64,000 bases of DNA from Persicobacter sp. CCB-QB2 (GTDB lineage Bacteria > Bacteroidota > Bacteroidia > Cytophagales > Cyclobacteriaceae), in assembly GCF_001274635.1 (NCBI RefSeq), contig NZ_LBGV01000001.1:1922001-1986000 (forward strand), read 5' to 3'. Within the stretch, counting starts at the first letter, position 1. Every line of letters begins with the position of its first letter. The translations under genes and the position numbers were made by a program. Below the pieces are notes generated by a model. The model did no database searches, had not been told where the DNA came from, and worked only from the letters and a program-made list of their open reading frames with translations. This document shows positions 26,737-35,839 of this stretch, in pieces.

Positions 26737-27822
26737 CTATTTGCTTTGAAAAGCTTCAATGAACTTTATAATATCTTCATACTGATAGCGCCTAGCCAAA
26801 TCAAGGGGAGTATCTCCCTCATAATTTTTCAAATCGAGTCTTGCCCCAGCTTCCACCAAAATCTTTGCTGACGCTGTATTTCCATGCCAAATGGCATCAT
26901 GCAATGGTGTATAACCATTATTAAGTCCCTGATCATTTATAAATCTCATCGCGTCGGGGTGCTGCACCAATAAACGAGTTACCTCAGGGTTTCCTTTATA
27001 GGCAGCTTTATGAAATGGAATGGCATTCATCATATAGCCTCGCTGACCGATATCTGCTCCAGCTTCCAATAACATTTCTACTATATTTGGGTAATTTTCC
27101 CGTGATGCCACCAATAGTGCGGAGTGACGATCATTTCCGCTACCAATCACCATGGACTCCGTATTCACGGGAGCGCCACTATTTATCAATGCCTTCACTT
27201 TATTTTCCTTTTCCTTCAGGCTCAGTTCCTGATCAATGACTACCTGATAAATTTCCTGATCCGCAATACGCTGATTCAGTTCAGCCTCATAGTCCGCTAG
27301 AATTTTTAATAAGGCAGTATTTCGAGCAACATCATTTTTATCCGGATTTTTATCTCCTCCTCCAATCATATTTTTCGCCATCGCACCGCCATGTGGTGAT
27401 CGCGCATAAATATTAATATCCTCGGCCTTTAACAATGCTCTCATATTTTCTCCCTTACTGTACCAACAAGCCACCATTAAGGGAGTATGTCCAGCGCGTG
27501 GTGTATGTAAATTCACAAAAGCACCATGCGCTAATAAAAGAGCGATCATTTCAGGAGAATCACACTGTGCTGCAATATGTAATGGTGCATTTCCCATTTG
27601 AGGATCCAGTTGATTTACATCGGCGCCATTTTTCAACATAGCCTCCACTTTATCGATTTGATTGTCCATCACGGCCTGATGAAGCTCGGGCATACCAGAA
27701 GCAGTCCTAAGGCTCTCCGCCTCCTCCAAAGGTGACTCTTCCGGGGACGTTGGCTTGGCATTTTCACAAGCCATCAATAAGCCAAAAATGAAAGCCAATA
27801 AATAATGAAACAACTTAATCAT
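26737..27822 (-). CDS. Ankyrin-repeat lipoprotein
   Basis: A 361-residue lipoprotein with signal peptide and lipobox LLMAC (Cys 19). Ankyrin repeats occupy most of the rest: for example GMPELHQAVMDNQIDKVEAM, NAPLHIAAQCDSPEMIALLL, HTPLMVACWYSKGENMRALL, YTPLHDAIWHGNTASAKILV and DTPLDLARRYQYEDIIKFIE. Repeats in the middle (about 150-210) are degenerate. It should be a protein-binding scaffold in the periplasm or at the outer membrane; the partner is unknown. It is a single gene with its own terminator. Confidence 0.88.
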   Translation of the reverse strand: MIKLFHYLLAFIFGLLMACENAKPTSPEESPLEEAESLRTASGMPELHQAVMDNQIDKVEAMLKNGADVNQLDPQMGNAPLHIAAQCDSPEMIALLLAHGAFVNLHTPRAGHTPLMVACWYSKGENMRALLKAEDINIYARSPHGGAMAKNMIGGGDKNPDKNDVARNTALLKILADYEAELNQRIADQEIYQVVIDQELSLKEKENKVKALINSGAPVNTESMVIGSGNDRHSALLVASRENYPNIVEMLLEAGADIGQRGYMMNAIPFHKAAYKGNPEVTRLLVQHPDAMRFINDQGLNNGYTPLHDAIWHGNTASAKILVEAGARLDLKNYEGDTPLDLARRYQYEDIIKFIEAFQSK

Positions 27823-27904
27823 AGTCTGAATTATATTTAAAATTATCTATTAAAATAAACACCACACCGACATATGGCTTTACCCAAATATTGCGTCAAC
27901 TTCC

Positions 27905-28321
27905 TCATTCTTTCTTTTCCCCTACCCCTTCGGCTTCCATTAATTCCAATACGTAATTTCGAATGGCTTCAATGATGGGGATGGCGGTCATTCCCTTGTC
28001 GGAAATAGAATACTCCACTTTTTTGAAGGGAACCACCGGGTACGGCTTCCGATGAATAAATCCCTCCCGCTCCAATTGGCGCAATTGACCGGTCAATATC
28101 TTATCCGTTATGCGGGCAACGTTTTTTTCCAATTCACCAAATCTAATGATTCTATCCTTTAACCGTCAGAGAATGGGCATTTCCCAGATACCACCTGTAC
28201 GACCCAGTGTAAACTCAACCGGCTTATGGCAAAGCTTATTATCGTAGAGAAACTCAGCTGTAACAACTTGATTTACAGCATCACTCCCCAAAAAGCAAGT
28301 ATATATCGATTGGGTAATCAT
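27905..28321 (-). pseudogene. HxlR-type transcriptional regulator broken by an in-frame TGA
   Basis: From ATG 28321 the minus strand reads MITQSIYTCF..., then the HxlR core: CHKPVEFTLG, TGGIWEMPIL, TGA at 28168-28166, then RLKDRIIRFGELEKN and ILTGQLRQLEREGFIHRK, PYPVVPFKKVEYSISDKG. HxlR proteins normally have Trp at the stop position (ILW-xLKD), so this is a TGG-to-TGA change. A remaining frame from TTG 28132 gives only 75 residues without the first helices. It is divergent from a broken DJ-1/PfpI gene, the usual kind of HxlR target. I call it a pseudogene; a short restart product is possible. Confidence 0.8.
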
Positions 28322-28431
28322 ATAGTGTAAGGTAAGTCTATTTTCTAATTTTATTCAAATATAAAGGCAAAAATCAATCCTCTCCCCCAGACCATAGACA
28401 AGCAATCATCCTCCTGAAAAAATCTAATAAA

Positions 28432-29208
28432 ATGACGTTAATCAAAGCAAATCACCACTATATTCATGCGCAGGGCATGTCGATCAAAGGAAAAATGCTT
28501 ATGGTGACCAGCAGCCCTGCTATTTCCACACAAACCACCTGGCCAATTGGCTTTTAGTCTGCAGGACTAACGCATCCGATGCGTGTTTTTCAGGAAGCCG
28601 GCTATGAGGTAGAAATTGCCTCTACTCATGATGGTATAATCGAAAGAGACACCTTTTCCATACCCTTGGACAATAGTGGATATCCCCCCCTAATATCATC
28701 TGTCTGGGATTTTAGCATATCCCCTCATTCCTCCAATTACTTGAGAATACGAAAAAAATCGACGCATTATCGGCCGCTGATTATGAGGCCATTTCCCTGG
28801 TTGGTGGTCAGGGCCCAATGTACACTTTCCGGAGAAACAGATCCCTGAAAACTTATTTGCCAGATTCTATGAGGCAGGTAAGGCCAGCGTAGCAGTTTGC
28901 CCTTCCACGAGCTTGGTATTGGAAGCCCGAAAAAGCAATGGAGAATTAATCGTAAAAGGCAAAACGCGGACAGGATTTTCCTATGAGGAAAAAAAATTCG
29001 CCGATCAGGCAGTAGTAAAAAAAATCAATCCTATTGAATTGAGGAGGAAGCCCGCAGGCTCGAAGACACTCTCTTGAAGACGGCTACTCCTTTCTTGGCT
29101 TATGCCATTAGGAACGGCAACCTGATCATTGGCCAATAGCAAAACTCCGTTGACGCGACTACCTGGAGGGTAGTTGATCTTCTGAACCAAAAGATTCCGC
29201 AAGCATGA
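28432..29208 (+). pseudogene. DJ-1/PfpI-family (type 1 glutamine amidotransferase-like) gene, multiply broken
   Basis: Reading in pieces recovers a DJ-1/PfpI protein: GKMLMVTSSPAISTQTTWPIGF, then TAG at the next codon where homologues have Trp (about 28555), then HPMRVFQEAGYEVEIASTHDG. After frame changes come KIDALSAADYEAISLVGGQG, NLFARFYEAGKASVAVCPST (nucleophile Cys region), LVLEARKSNGELIVKGKTRTG, and the end with NGNLIIGQ-TAG-QNSVDATT. At least two single-base deletions and two nonsense codons are present. The region is divergent from the broken HxlR regulator, so the pair decayed together. Confidence 0.78.
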
Positions 29209-29240
29209 GCTATTCCTCGATACATTCTAATCATCTGAAT

Positions 29241-29522
29241 TCAAGTAGGCAAATGCCTGTCTTCCCAATAGAAATAATAATCCCTGCCTTTTATGACCAC
29301 CCGAAAGCGATGCACGATTTCGTCTCCTTTCCAATCCTGAAAAACGGATTCCATCCAACTCCCTTCAGCCGTTTCCTTTGAGGCAAAATCTCCCTTGAAT
29401 AAGGCTTTGTCAATTTTTAAAAAATAACCCTCCTCTCTTTTTTCAATAAGTGCAAGATGAAACCCGGCAAAACCGCAGTTTTCCGTATTATCAAATTGGG
29501 TATTGAGTGAGATGTATTTCAT
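29241..29522 (-). CDS. Conserved-in-window 93-aa protein, copy 2
   Basis: Duplicate of the protein at 26348-26629, with the same length, start and end. The DNA match extends about 20 bases past the stop ('acattctaatcatctg') and stops a few bases before the ATG, so about 305 bases were copied. It lies 28 bases downstream (minus sense) of the gene at 29551-30120 and may be read from the same transcript. Function unknown. Confidence 0.7.
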   Translation of the reverse strand: MKYISLNTQFDNTENCGFAGFHLALIEKREEGYFLKIDKALFKGDFASKETAEGSWMESVFQDWKGDEIVHRFRVVIKGRDYYFYWEDRHLPT

Positions 29523-29550
29523 AAACTACTTTTTTATTCTAAATCCAGCA

Positions 29551-30120
29551 TCACAAAACCATATCCGGCTCCAAAAGGTCTAAAAAATCAGCTTCATCTC
29601 CCTGCTCCTCCTCATCCTCCGAAACTACACATTCCTGCACGGTATAGAGCAAAGCCATAGTATGCAGAAAAAAATAATCCGCCTGCCTTTGATCCAACTT
29701 CACCCCTACTGATTCCCAACCGTAGGCCAAAGCATGAGCCAAGACCTTAACACTACCCAAGCGGACACCTCTGATATATACATTAATGGCTTTTTTACGA
29801 TTCTTCTTTACCGCAGCAAATAATCGGGGCAATCGATTCACTTCTTTCTTATACAGACAAACAGCAATATGCTCACTTTTTTTTTCTAATATCACCAGCC
29901 CTTCTGACCACAAAACGAAAAATAGATAATGGAGCAAGGGAATACACTGCGCCCCAAGCTCAGCAATTATTTTGTTCGCAAAAGATTGTAATACTGCTTG
30001 ACGGCTCATCATTGCTGTTGCTATGACCGAAAAGGCTTCCATATTTTTCTTTTTTATCTGCCCGATCAACTCCACTCCCTCCTCGATATTACGAAAACCG
30101 ATCATACTCAAGTCCAGCAT
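29551..30120 (-). CDS. Unrecognised protein, 189 aa
   Basis: An intact frame for a 189-residue protein, probably all-helical, with no signal peptide. A hydrophobic stretch near residues 60-78 (CIPLLHYLFFVLWSEGLVIL) may be buried or membrane-associated. The C-terminal 25 residues are strongly acidic (SEDEEEQGDEADFLDLLEPD). I recognise no family. It probably forms a short operon with the 93-residue protein that follows. Confidence 0.6.
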   Translation of the reverse strand: MLDLSMIGFRNIEEGVELIGQIKKKNMEAFSVIATAMMSRQAVLQSFANKIIAELGAQCIPLLHYLFFVLWSEGLVILEKKSEHIAVCLYKKEVNRLPRLFAAVKKNRKKAINVYIRGVRLGSVKVLAHALAYGWESVGVKLDQRQADYFFLHTMALLYTVQECVVSEDEEEQGDEADFLDLLEPDMVL

Positions 30121-30238
30121 ATTTCTTTTTTTAAGTTTCCGAAAGTTCGCATTTATCTTTCAAATAACGGCCATATCATAAAAAAAGCTTGCATTATATA
30201 TGGCTCTGGATCAAGCCTCCCCTTTCCCGAATAAGATC

Positions 30239-30390
30239 TAAGCCGATTAAAGCATGTTTCAGTCCTCATCTAGCTAGCTACAAAGCGAAAAAAATGAAGG
30301 AATAGTTCCCTGTTTTGAGTATTATCCAAGGAAGCAAATTAATGAGGATAAAGCAAGTTTAGCCAAATATAAGCAGTTAAAAACCAGCAA
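30239..30390 (-). repeat. R1 dispersed repeat, degenerate partial copy
   Basis: Contains 'aaatgaaggaatagttccct' and 'gaggataaagcaagtttagc', recognisable as the R1 core in reverse, flanked by an eroded end 'taagccgattaaagcatg'. Confidence 0.6.
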
Positions 30391-30498
30391 TCCCACCGGA
30401 ACACACTAGCAACAAACCCTTAAGATCTTCACTATAAATCTAGTAGTGAATAAATTGGATAAACGTGCTAAGACCTGCATGTCCGTTTCTTTTCATAA

Positions 30499-31040
30499 TC
30501 AAACTTCCGCTTCTTTCCCATTCACCGGAACACCATAAACGACCAAGGGCATGCCGATCATCTCCAATTCAAACAAAACCTGCATTCCGTTTTTCCTTGC
30601 CACATGAGCAGAAGCTTTATTTTCAACATGGATCAGCGAAAGGAGTCTATCTGTCTCCAAATTTTCCATCCCCCACTGCTTGATAGTCTTGGCAATCTCT
30701 GTCCCATATCCATTTCCCCAATATTTCGGTTTTAGGGAATAGGCCACCTCATATTCCAACCGATCCTGATAAGGACGAGGCAAAATACCTCCCATACCGA
30801 TCAAATCCCCGTAGTTTTCAACTCTACTGCCAAATGACCAAATCCAAATTCCTCATATCTGCCCAGCTGCTTCTCCACCCACTCCTGCGCCAAAACCTTC
30901 GGGCTTTTGCCGGGATCCAATCCCAGAAAAGGCAAGCGATCATTATTCATGAAAAATGCTTCCCAGGAAGGAATATCTTCCAAATGGAGTTTCCGAAAAA
31001 GTAATCGTTCGCTTTCTTGCTGGAAATAGCTCATAGTCAT
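30499..31040 (-). pseudogene. GNAT acetyltransferase split by a one-base frameshift
   Basis: Two overlapping minus-strand frames make one RimJ/RimL-type acetyltransferase. The first part (from 31040) has SERLLFRKLHLEDIPSWEAF and ends GFGHLAVELKTTG. The second part continues in another frame with LIGMGGILPRP, YSLKPKYWGNGYGTEIAKTI (acetyl-CoA binding loop) and LIHVENKASAHVARKNGM. The break is at the C-run 30807-30810 (GGGG in the gene). One added G gives a continuous 180-residue protein, reading TTGDLIGMGG. It may be a true pseudogene or an assembly error like those at 13702 and 58415. Confidence 0.85.
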
Positions 31041-31109
31041 TGATTGAGGTTTATTCTAAGCGACAATATATGGAAATCAACATAAACTACAACTCCTCTT
31101 CTTTCCCAA

Positions 31110-33260
31110 AAGGCAGAATAAAGAGCGGACGCTCATTCGATTTTGGGGCTTAGCAGGGACGCAAAGACCCGTGGTGAGTTTTTGTTTCCTATTGCTCATT
31201 TCGTGCTGGAACGGTGGAGAGATTTTTTTAACCGCGAATTACACTAATTTACACGAATTATTGTAAGGTTGCTTTTGTGGAATGGGTGGCTGCGGTACTT
31301 TCCATTACTACACAGTGGCCTTGATCAATTGGCGAAAAGCCATAGGATCTGCTGCCGATGAGAAGTCATCACAGCATTATTTCCACTACATTAAAATCTA
31401 TTTCTGACATGGTACAAATAATGCCTTGATGAATTCCGGTAGCAGGTTCGATGGCTCGCCAAAATTGATCACAGCCTTGATTTTTTTGTTTCGTTTTTTA
31501 TCAAGAAAAAATGAAAAGAAAGGTTCAAGGAATGTATTTTTGGAACTACGGATTACACTAATTAGTGTTTGAGGATTAGGAGTGATGATTTTAGCCACGA
31601 ATATCCCTAATGTGCTCGAATGTTTTTTTAGAATAGGGGCATTGATGAGCCATAAGTGATGTTTTCGAAATATAGTGAAGAAATTTCCAATCCAACAGGA
31701 CGGCCTTGATCAATAGGCGTAAGGAGAATGGTTAGGTTGTCGAATTAGAATGCTTCACAGTGACATTTCAACTGATCATTAGCTAGTTTACAGCTCTTCG
31801 CAAATGTCGTCTTGATGGATTCCAACAACCGGGACATTTTCCCGCCAGAATTGATCACAGCCTTGATTTTTTTGTTTCGTTTTTTATCAAGAAAAAATGA
31901 AAAGAAAGGTTCAAGGAATGTATTTTTGGAACTACGGATTACCCCAATTCCACTAATTAGTGTTTGAGGATTAGGAGTGATGATTTTAGCCACGAATGTC
32001 CCTAATGTGCTCGAATGTTTTTTTAGAATAGGGGCATCGATGAGCCATAAGTGATGTTTTCGAAATATAGTGAAGAAATTTCCAATCCAACAGGACGGCC
32101 TTGATCAATGGGCGTAAGGAGAATGGTTAAGTTGTCGAATTAGAATGCTTCACACCGACATTTCAACTGATCATTAGCTAGTTTACAGCTCTTCGCAAAT
32201 GTCGTCTTGATGGATTCCAACAGCCGGGACATTTTCCCGCCAACATTGATCACCGCCTTGGTTTTTTGTTTCGTTTTTTATCAAGAAAAAATGAAAAGAA
32301 GAAGGAGAAAGTGTTGCATTGCAAAATGATTGCAGGGTGTTTTGGGATGCCTGTTTCTGGCAATGGGTTTTAGAAATGGCTCTCAGGAGATAAGGGATGA
32401 AGCAACATAATGAAGTGGATTTATGAGCGGAGGCTCATTCGATTTTGGGGCATAGCAAGGACGCTAAGACCCGTGGTGAGTTTTTGTTTCCTATTGCTCA
32501 TTTCGTACTGGAACGGTGGAGAGATTTTTTTAACCGCGAATTACACTAATTTACACGAATTATTGTAAGGTTGCTTTTGTGGATTGGGTGGCTGCGGTAC
32601 TTTCCATTACTACACATCGGCCTTGATCAATTGGCGAAAATCCATAGGATCTGCTGCCGATAAGAAGTCATCACAGCATTATTTCCACTACATTAAAATC
32701 TATTTCTGAAATGACCCAAATAATGCCTTGATGAATTCCGGTAGCAGGTTCGATGGTACGCCAAAATTGATCACAGCCTTGATTTTTTTGTTTCGTTTTT
32801 TATCAAGAAAAAATGAAAAGAAAGGTTCAAGGAATGTATTTTTGGAACTACGGATTAGCCCAATTCCACTAATTAGTTTTTGAGGATTAGGAGTGATGAT
32901 TTTAGCCACGAATGTCCCTAATGTGCTCGAATGTTTTTTTAGAATAGGGGCATCGATGAGCCATAAGTGATGTTTTCGAAATATAGTGAAGAAATTTCCA
33001 ATCCAACAGGACGGCCTTGATCAATGGGCGTAAGGAGAATGGTTAGGTTGTCGAATTAGAATGCATCACAGCGACATTTCAACTGATCATTAGCTAGTTT
33101 ACAGCTCTTCGCAAATGTCGTCTTGATGGATTCCAACAGCCGGGACATTTTCCCGCCAACATTGATCACCGCCTTGGTTTTTTGTTTCGTTTTTTATCAA
33201 GAAAAAATGAAAAGAAGAAGGAGAAATGAAAAGAAGAAGGAGAAAGTGTTGCATTATATA
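31110..33260 (-). repeat. R3 satellite-like tandem array, reverse orientation
   Basis: About 2.1 kb with no gene. The reverse-complemented R3 marker ('cttgatttttttgtttcg' or 'cttggttttttgtttcg') recurs near 31475, 31862, 32257, 32778 and 33173: spacings about 387, 395, 521 and 395. Markers 31862/32778 and 32257/33173 are each 916 bases apart, so a 916-base block is duplicated in tandem. Variant hairpins, 'ggccttgatcaat' motifs and 'ttacacgaattattg' motifs are shared with the array at 16.7 kb. A one-off 'gaaatgaaaagaagaaggag' duplication sits at the right end. Confidence 0.9.
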
Positions 33261-33360
33261 AAGATAGAAGGGTGTATTGGGCTTCAAATATCTATCGGTG
33301 AACTTTAGGATAATTTCCAAAAGGTTTGGGATGTTCAGCTCAAATTTAATGGAATTAAGT

Positions 33361-33517
33361 GCGTGTTTAAAAGCAGACCATCCGGCTGCAAACTCGAATT
33401 ATTGGAAACGATTTTGGATAATTCCTCAACAAGAGCGATGCTATTCTCTCAAAATAATCGGGTATCGCGCCTGCAATAATCAAATTTTCGCTACGAATTT
33501 TGGCGTTTAAACACGCT
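33361..33517 (-). repeat. R2 dispersed repeat, copy 2
   Basis: GCGTGTTTAAA at the left and TTTAAACACGC at the right form perfect 11-base terminal inverted repeats. The element abuts the stop codon of the GNAT gene at 33518 exactly, so it inserted right at that gene's end. Confidence 0.82.
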
Positions 33518-34021
33518 CTACCCCAATTGTAGCACCATCACAAATTCTTGTTCTGTTTCTCTAACCGTTTGGAAGCCCAACTTTTTATATAATTTAACCG
33601 CATAATTCTTCTTCTGAACGGCTAAGGAACATTTGGAATAACCCGCCTCCTCTAATCGAAAAATCATTCTTCTCATTAAAAGCGCTCCGACCCCTCTCCT
33701 TCTAAAATTTTCTTTCACTGCGATGGCAAATTCAGGACTGCAATCATCTACATTTCCGAAACCATCCTTCAATACTCTAACCCAGACAGCCCCAATAATT
33801 TCTTGCTCAAATTCTGCCAATAGGCAATCGTCATGCGCCCTACTGCCAAAATCCTGAATATATTGCCTTACGGCAGGCTGGTGAATGATACTTCTGGGGA
33901 TAATATTCCCAGGGTCTGGCTGAAAAATGGCCCAATACAAGAAATCCTCCAACATTTCTTATTCATGGGAATGTATTTCCCGGATTGTACAGCCGGACAA
34001 AAAAGGATCTCTGGCCTGCAT
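33518..34021 (-). pseudogene. GNAT acetyltransferase with an in-frame TAA near its start
   Basis: The frame from 33955 encodes 145 residues: MLEDFLYWAIFQPDPG, IIPRSIIHQPAVRQYIQDFG, then the acetyl-CoA motif NFRRRGVGALLMRRMI and LAVQKKNYAVKLYKKLGF. The N-terminal strand normally present (like IRP...DYP-x-LEDFLY) is found just upstream in the same frame, as SGCTIREIHSHE, then TAA (33961-33959), then EMLEDFLY. Translation from ATG 34021 would need the stop to be a sense codon such as TAT or TAC. A good promoter lies 16 bases before ATG 34021, which supports the longer gene as the ancestral form. A truncated product from 33955 is possible. Confidence 0.7.
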
Positions 34022-34036
34022 AATCTTGACTTTATT

Positions 34037-34044
34037 CAAATATA
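34037..34044 (-). promoter_or_regulatory. Promoter -7 element upstream of the GNAT gene
   Basis: TATATTTG on the minus strand, 16 bases before the ATG at 34021. Confidence 0.6.
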
Positions 34045-34259
34045 AGAATTACTCAAATTAGACAATTAATTTTGTCAATCCAGTTCTCACCCTCATTTCA
34101 TGATGATAAAAAGGGAAATAAAATCTAAGGAAACGAACAATGTTATCCCTCCCAAAAAAAATGTACAATCCATGGGTGAAAATTTGTGAAATTTGGGGTT
34201 CAAGAATCTCACCGCATTCCTTGTCCTAGAATGAACGAGTGAAGTAACATACTTCCCCG

Positions 34260-35171
34260 CTATTTCTTCACCGGAATATAAAAATCCACTATGGCCTTTT
34301 TCTCCGGATGCTCATTGAAATTATTGTGATAAATCTCGAAAGGCTCGGCATCTCCCATCGCATAACCATTTTCATTCATCCACAAAAACAAAGCGGTCCA
34401 GGATTTTTCAAATTCCTCCACGAGAATCTCATAGCTTCCCACAATGTATTTCCCTCCGGCCAGGGTGCGAAGGCCGATAGCTCCCTCTGCTGCTAGAGGT
34501 GATTCCAACAAAAGACAAGCACTCATTCTTACCTTCTCTGCCGGCGTTACTTTAAAACTATCATAATAGACCGTCGCCATTTTGCTGGTAGGGTCAAAAA
34601 GTCCTTTTGGTGCCGCCCAAGAGATCAATTGCTGAAAAGTAGCAGCCAGATTTTGAGGTCCGGTACAATTAATATAAGCCACCTCGATTGGGGCTATCTC
34701 CTTTACTTCAATTTTAGCTTCCATATTTATCCATGCTTTCAGATGATTTAATTTCCGAAGATAAGCCTCCGCATCAGGATATTCATGTCCGATCTTGCTA
34801 TTTGGAAATTGAATTCGTTCCAGCCGATGCGGATGCTCCTGACGAAAAGCGGAGGGGTTTATGCCATAAAACTTTTTAAAAGCTTTGGAATAGGCAGACC
34901 CGTCACTAAACCCCAGGACATGGGCGATTTCGGAAACCGATTTTTGCTGATGCAGGAGCAGGCTTACCGATTTTTCAATTCTGCGGCGCTGTACATACTC
35001 CCCCGGTGTTTCCCCCGTGATAAATTTAAACAATCGGTGAAAATGGAAAGGGGAAAAATGAGCCACCCCGGCGATCTTTTCCAGGGACAAATCTCCGGAC
35101 AGGTGCTGATCAATATAGGTAAAAACCTCATTCATTCTCCCTGCATAAGTGGCTTTCAGATTGTTATCCAT
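34260..35171 (-). CDS. AraC-type regulator with GyrI-like effector domain
   Basis: A 303-residue transcription factor started at MDNNLKATY (an ATG nine bases upstream is also possible). Two AraC helix-turn-helix motifs fill residues about 10-108: LSLEKIAGVAHFSPFHFHRL and VSEIAHVLGFSDGSAYSKAF, ending KKFYGINPSAFR. Residues about 150-303 are a GyrI-like small-molecule-binding domain (IEVKEIAPIEVAYINCTGPQ ... KAIVDFYIPVK), as in Rob/SbmC-type regulators. It probably senses a drug or amphiphile and may control the MATE exporter that lies 670 bases upstream on the same strand, which is inference. Confidence 0.9.
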   Translation of the reverse strand: MDNNLKATYAGRMNEVFTYIDQHLSGDLSLEKIAGVAHFSPFHFHRLFKFITGETPGEYVQRRRIEKSVSLLLHQQKSVSEIAHVLGFSDGSAYSKAFKKFYGINPSAFRQEHPHRLERIQFPNSKIGHEYPDAEAYLRKLNHLKAWINMEAKIEVKEIAPIEVAYINCTGPQNLAATFQQLISWAAPKGLFDPTSKMATVYYDSFKVTPAEKVRMSACLLLESPLAAEGAIGLRTLAGGKYIVGSYEILVEEFEKSWTALFLWMNENGYAMGDAEPFEIYHNNFNEHPEKKAIVDFYIPVKK

Positions 35172-35197
35172 GGTTATCAAATTAAAATTGTGCTTTC

Positions 35198-35245
35198 TAA
35201 GCCGGATTATTCCTGCTTAAATCCTCATTTAGCTGCAGGGCGATT
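35198..35245 (-). repeat. R1 terminal fragment
   Basis: 'taagccggattattcctgct' plus 'aaatcctcatttagctgcag' matches one end of R1 only; the remainder is absent. It lies in the leader of the AraC-GyrI gene. Confidence 0.65.
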
Positions 35246-35284
35246 TCATAAAAAGCTAGATCAGCCATTCAACACCTTATATTT

Positions 35285-35530
35285 AATCATAAATCGTTTC
35301 TTTTTCATTTTTTCTTGATAAAAAACGAAACAAAAAAATCAAGGCTTGTGATCAATGTTGGCGGGACAAAGAACCCGCTGGCGGAATCTATCAAGGCGAC
35401 ATTGGACAGGGCAGGAAACTGGTGAAATATGGCTAAAATGTCGCTGTGATGCCTTCTTATCGCCAGCAGAACCTTTGTCTATCCGCCCATTGATCAAGGC
35501 CGGATGTTGATATGGAAGATTTTATACTAT
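35285..35530 (+). repeat. R3 single unit, forward
   Basis: Contains 'ttttcttgataaaaaacgaa' and 'tgatcaatgttggcggga', then 'ttgatcaaggccggatgttg', matching the R3 core but with more substitutions than the array units. Confidence 0.8.
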
Positions 35531-35639
35531 AAAGGCAATACTGTAAAAGATAGAAAGCTAACTCATAAACAAGCGCTCAAATCAAATAAACTCTCATTGG
35601 AAACTAGATCATTCCTATAATTTGTCCTTTTTTAATTTT

Positions 35640-35790
35640 ATGAAAAAGCCGGGCGGTTAGCTGCAAGGCGGGAAAAATGAAGGAATAGTTACCTATTTTG
35701 AGTTTTTTCCTCCGAAACAGATGAATAAGGAGAAAGCAGGCTCCTCCCAATTTGGCCTATTAAAAATTAGAAAAAACCTTCCCTCTCTAG
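35640..35790 (-). repeat. R1 dispersed repeat, partial
   Basis: 'ttagctgcaaggcgggaaaa' and 'aaacagatgaataaggagaa' match the R1 core in reverse; the terminal TTAA ends are not intact. Confidence 0.65.
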
Positions 35791-35839
35791 CAATAAGCCA
35801 CTTAAAAAGAATTATTGAATCTGCAGGCGAGAAATCGGG

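Noticed and set aside
28166..28168. TGA as a recoded Trp or selenocysteine codon in the HxlR gene
   Set aside because: The adjacent gene has TAG at a Trp position and frameshifts, and TGA serves as a normal stop in many intact genes of this window, so decay is the simpler reading.
31398..33320. Four similar short minus-strand frames (MAKIITPNPQ... with SFFLDKKRNKKIKAVIN)
   Set aside because: They are copies of one frame inside the R3 repeat units. No start signals, no independent context, and lengths vary with the repeat. Treated as part of the repeat, with the frame conservation noted as a finding.
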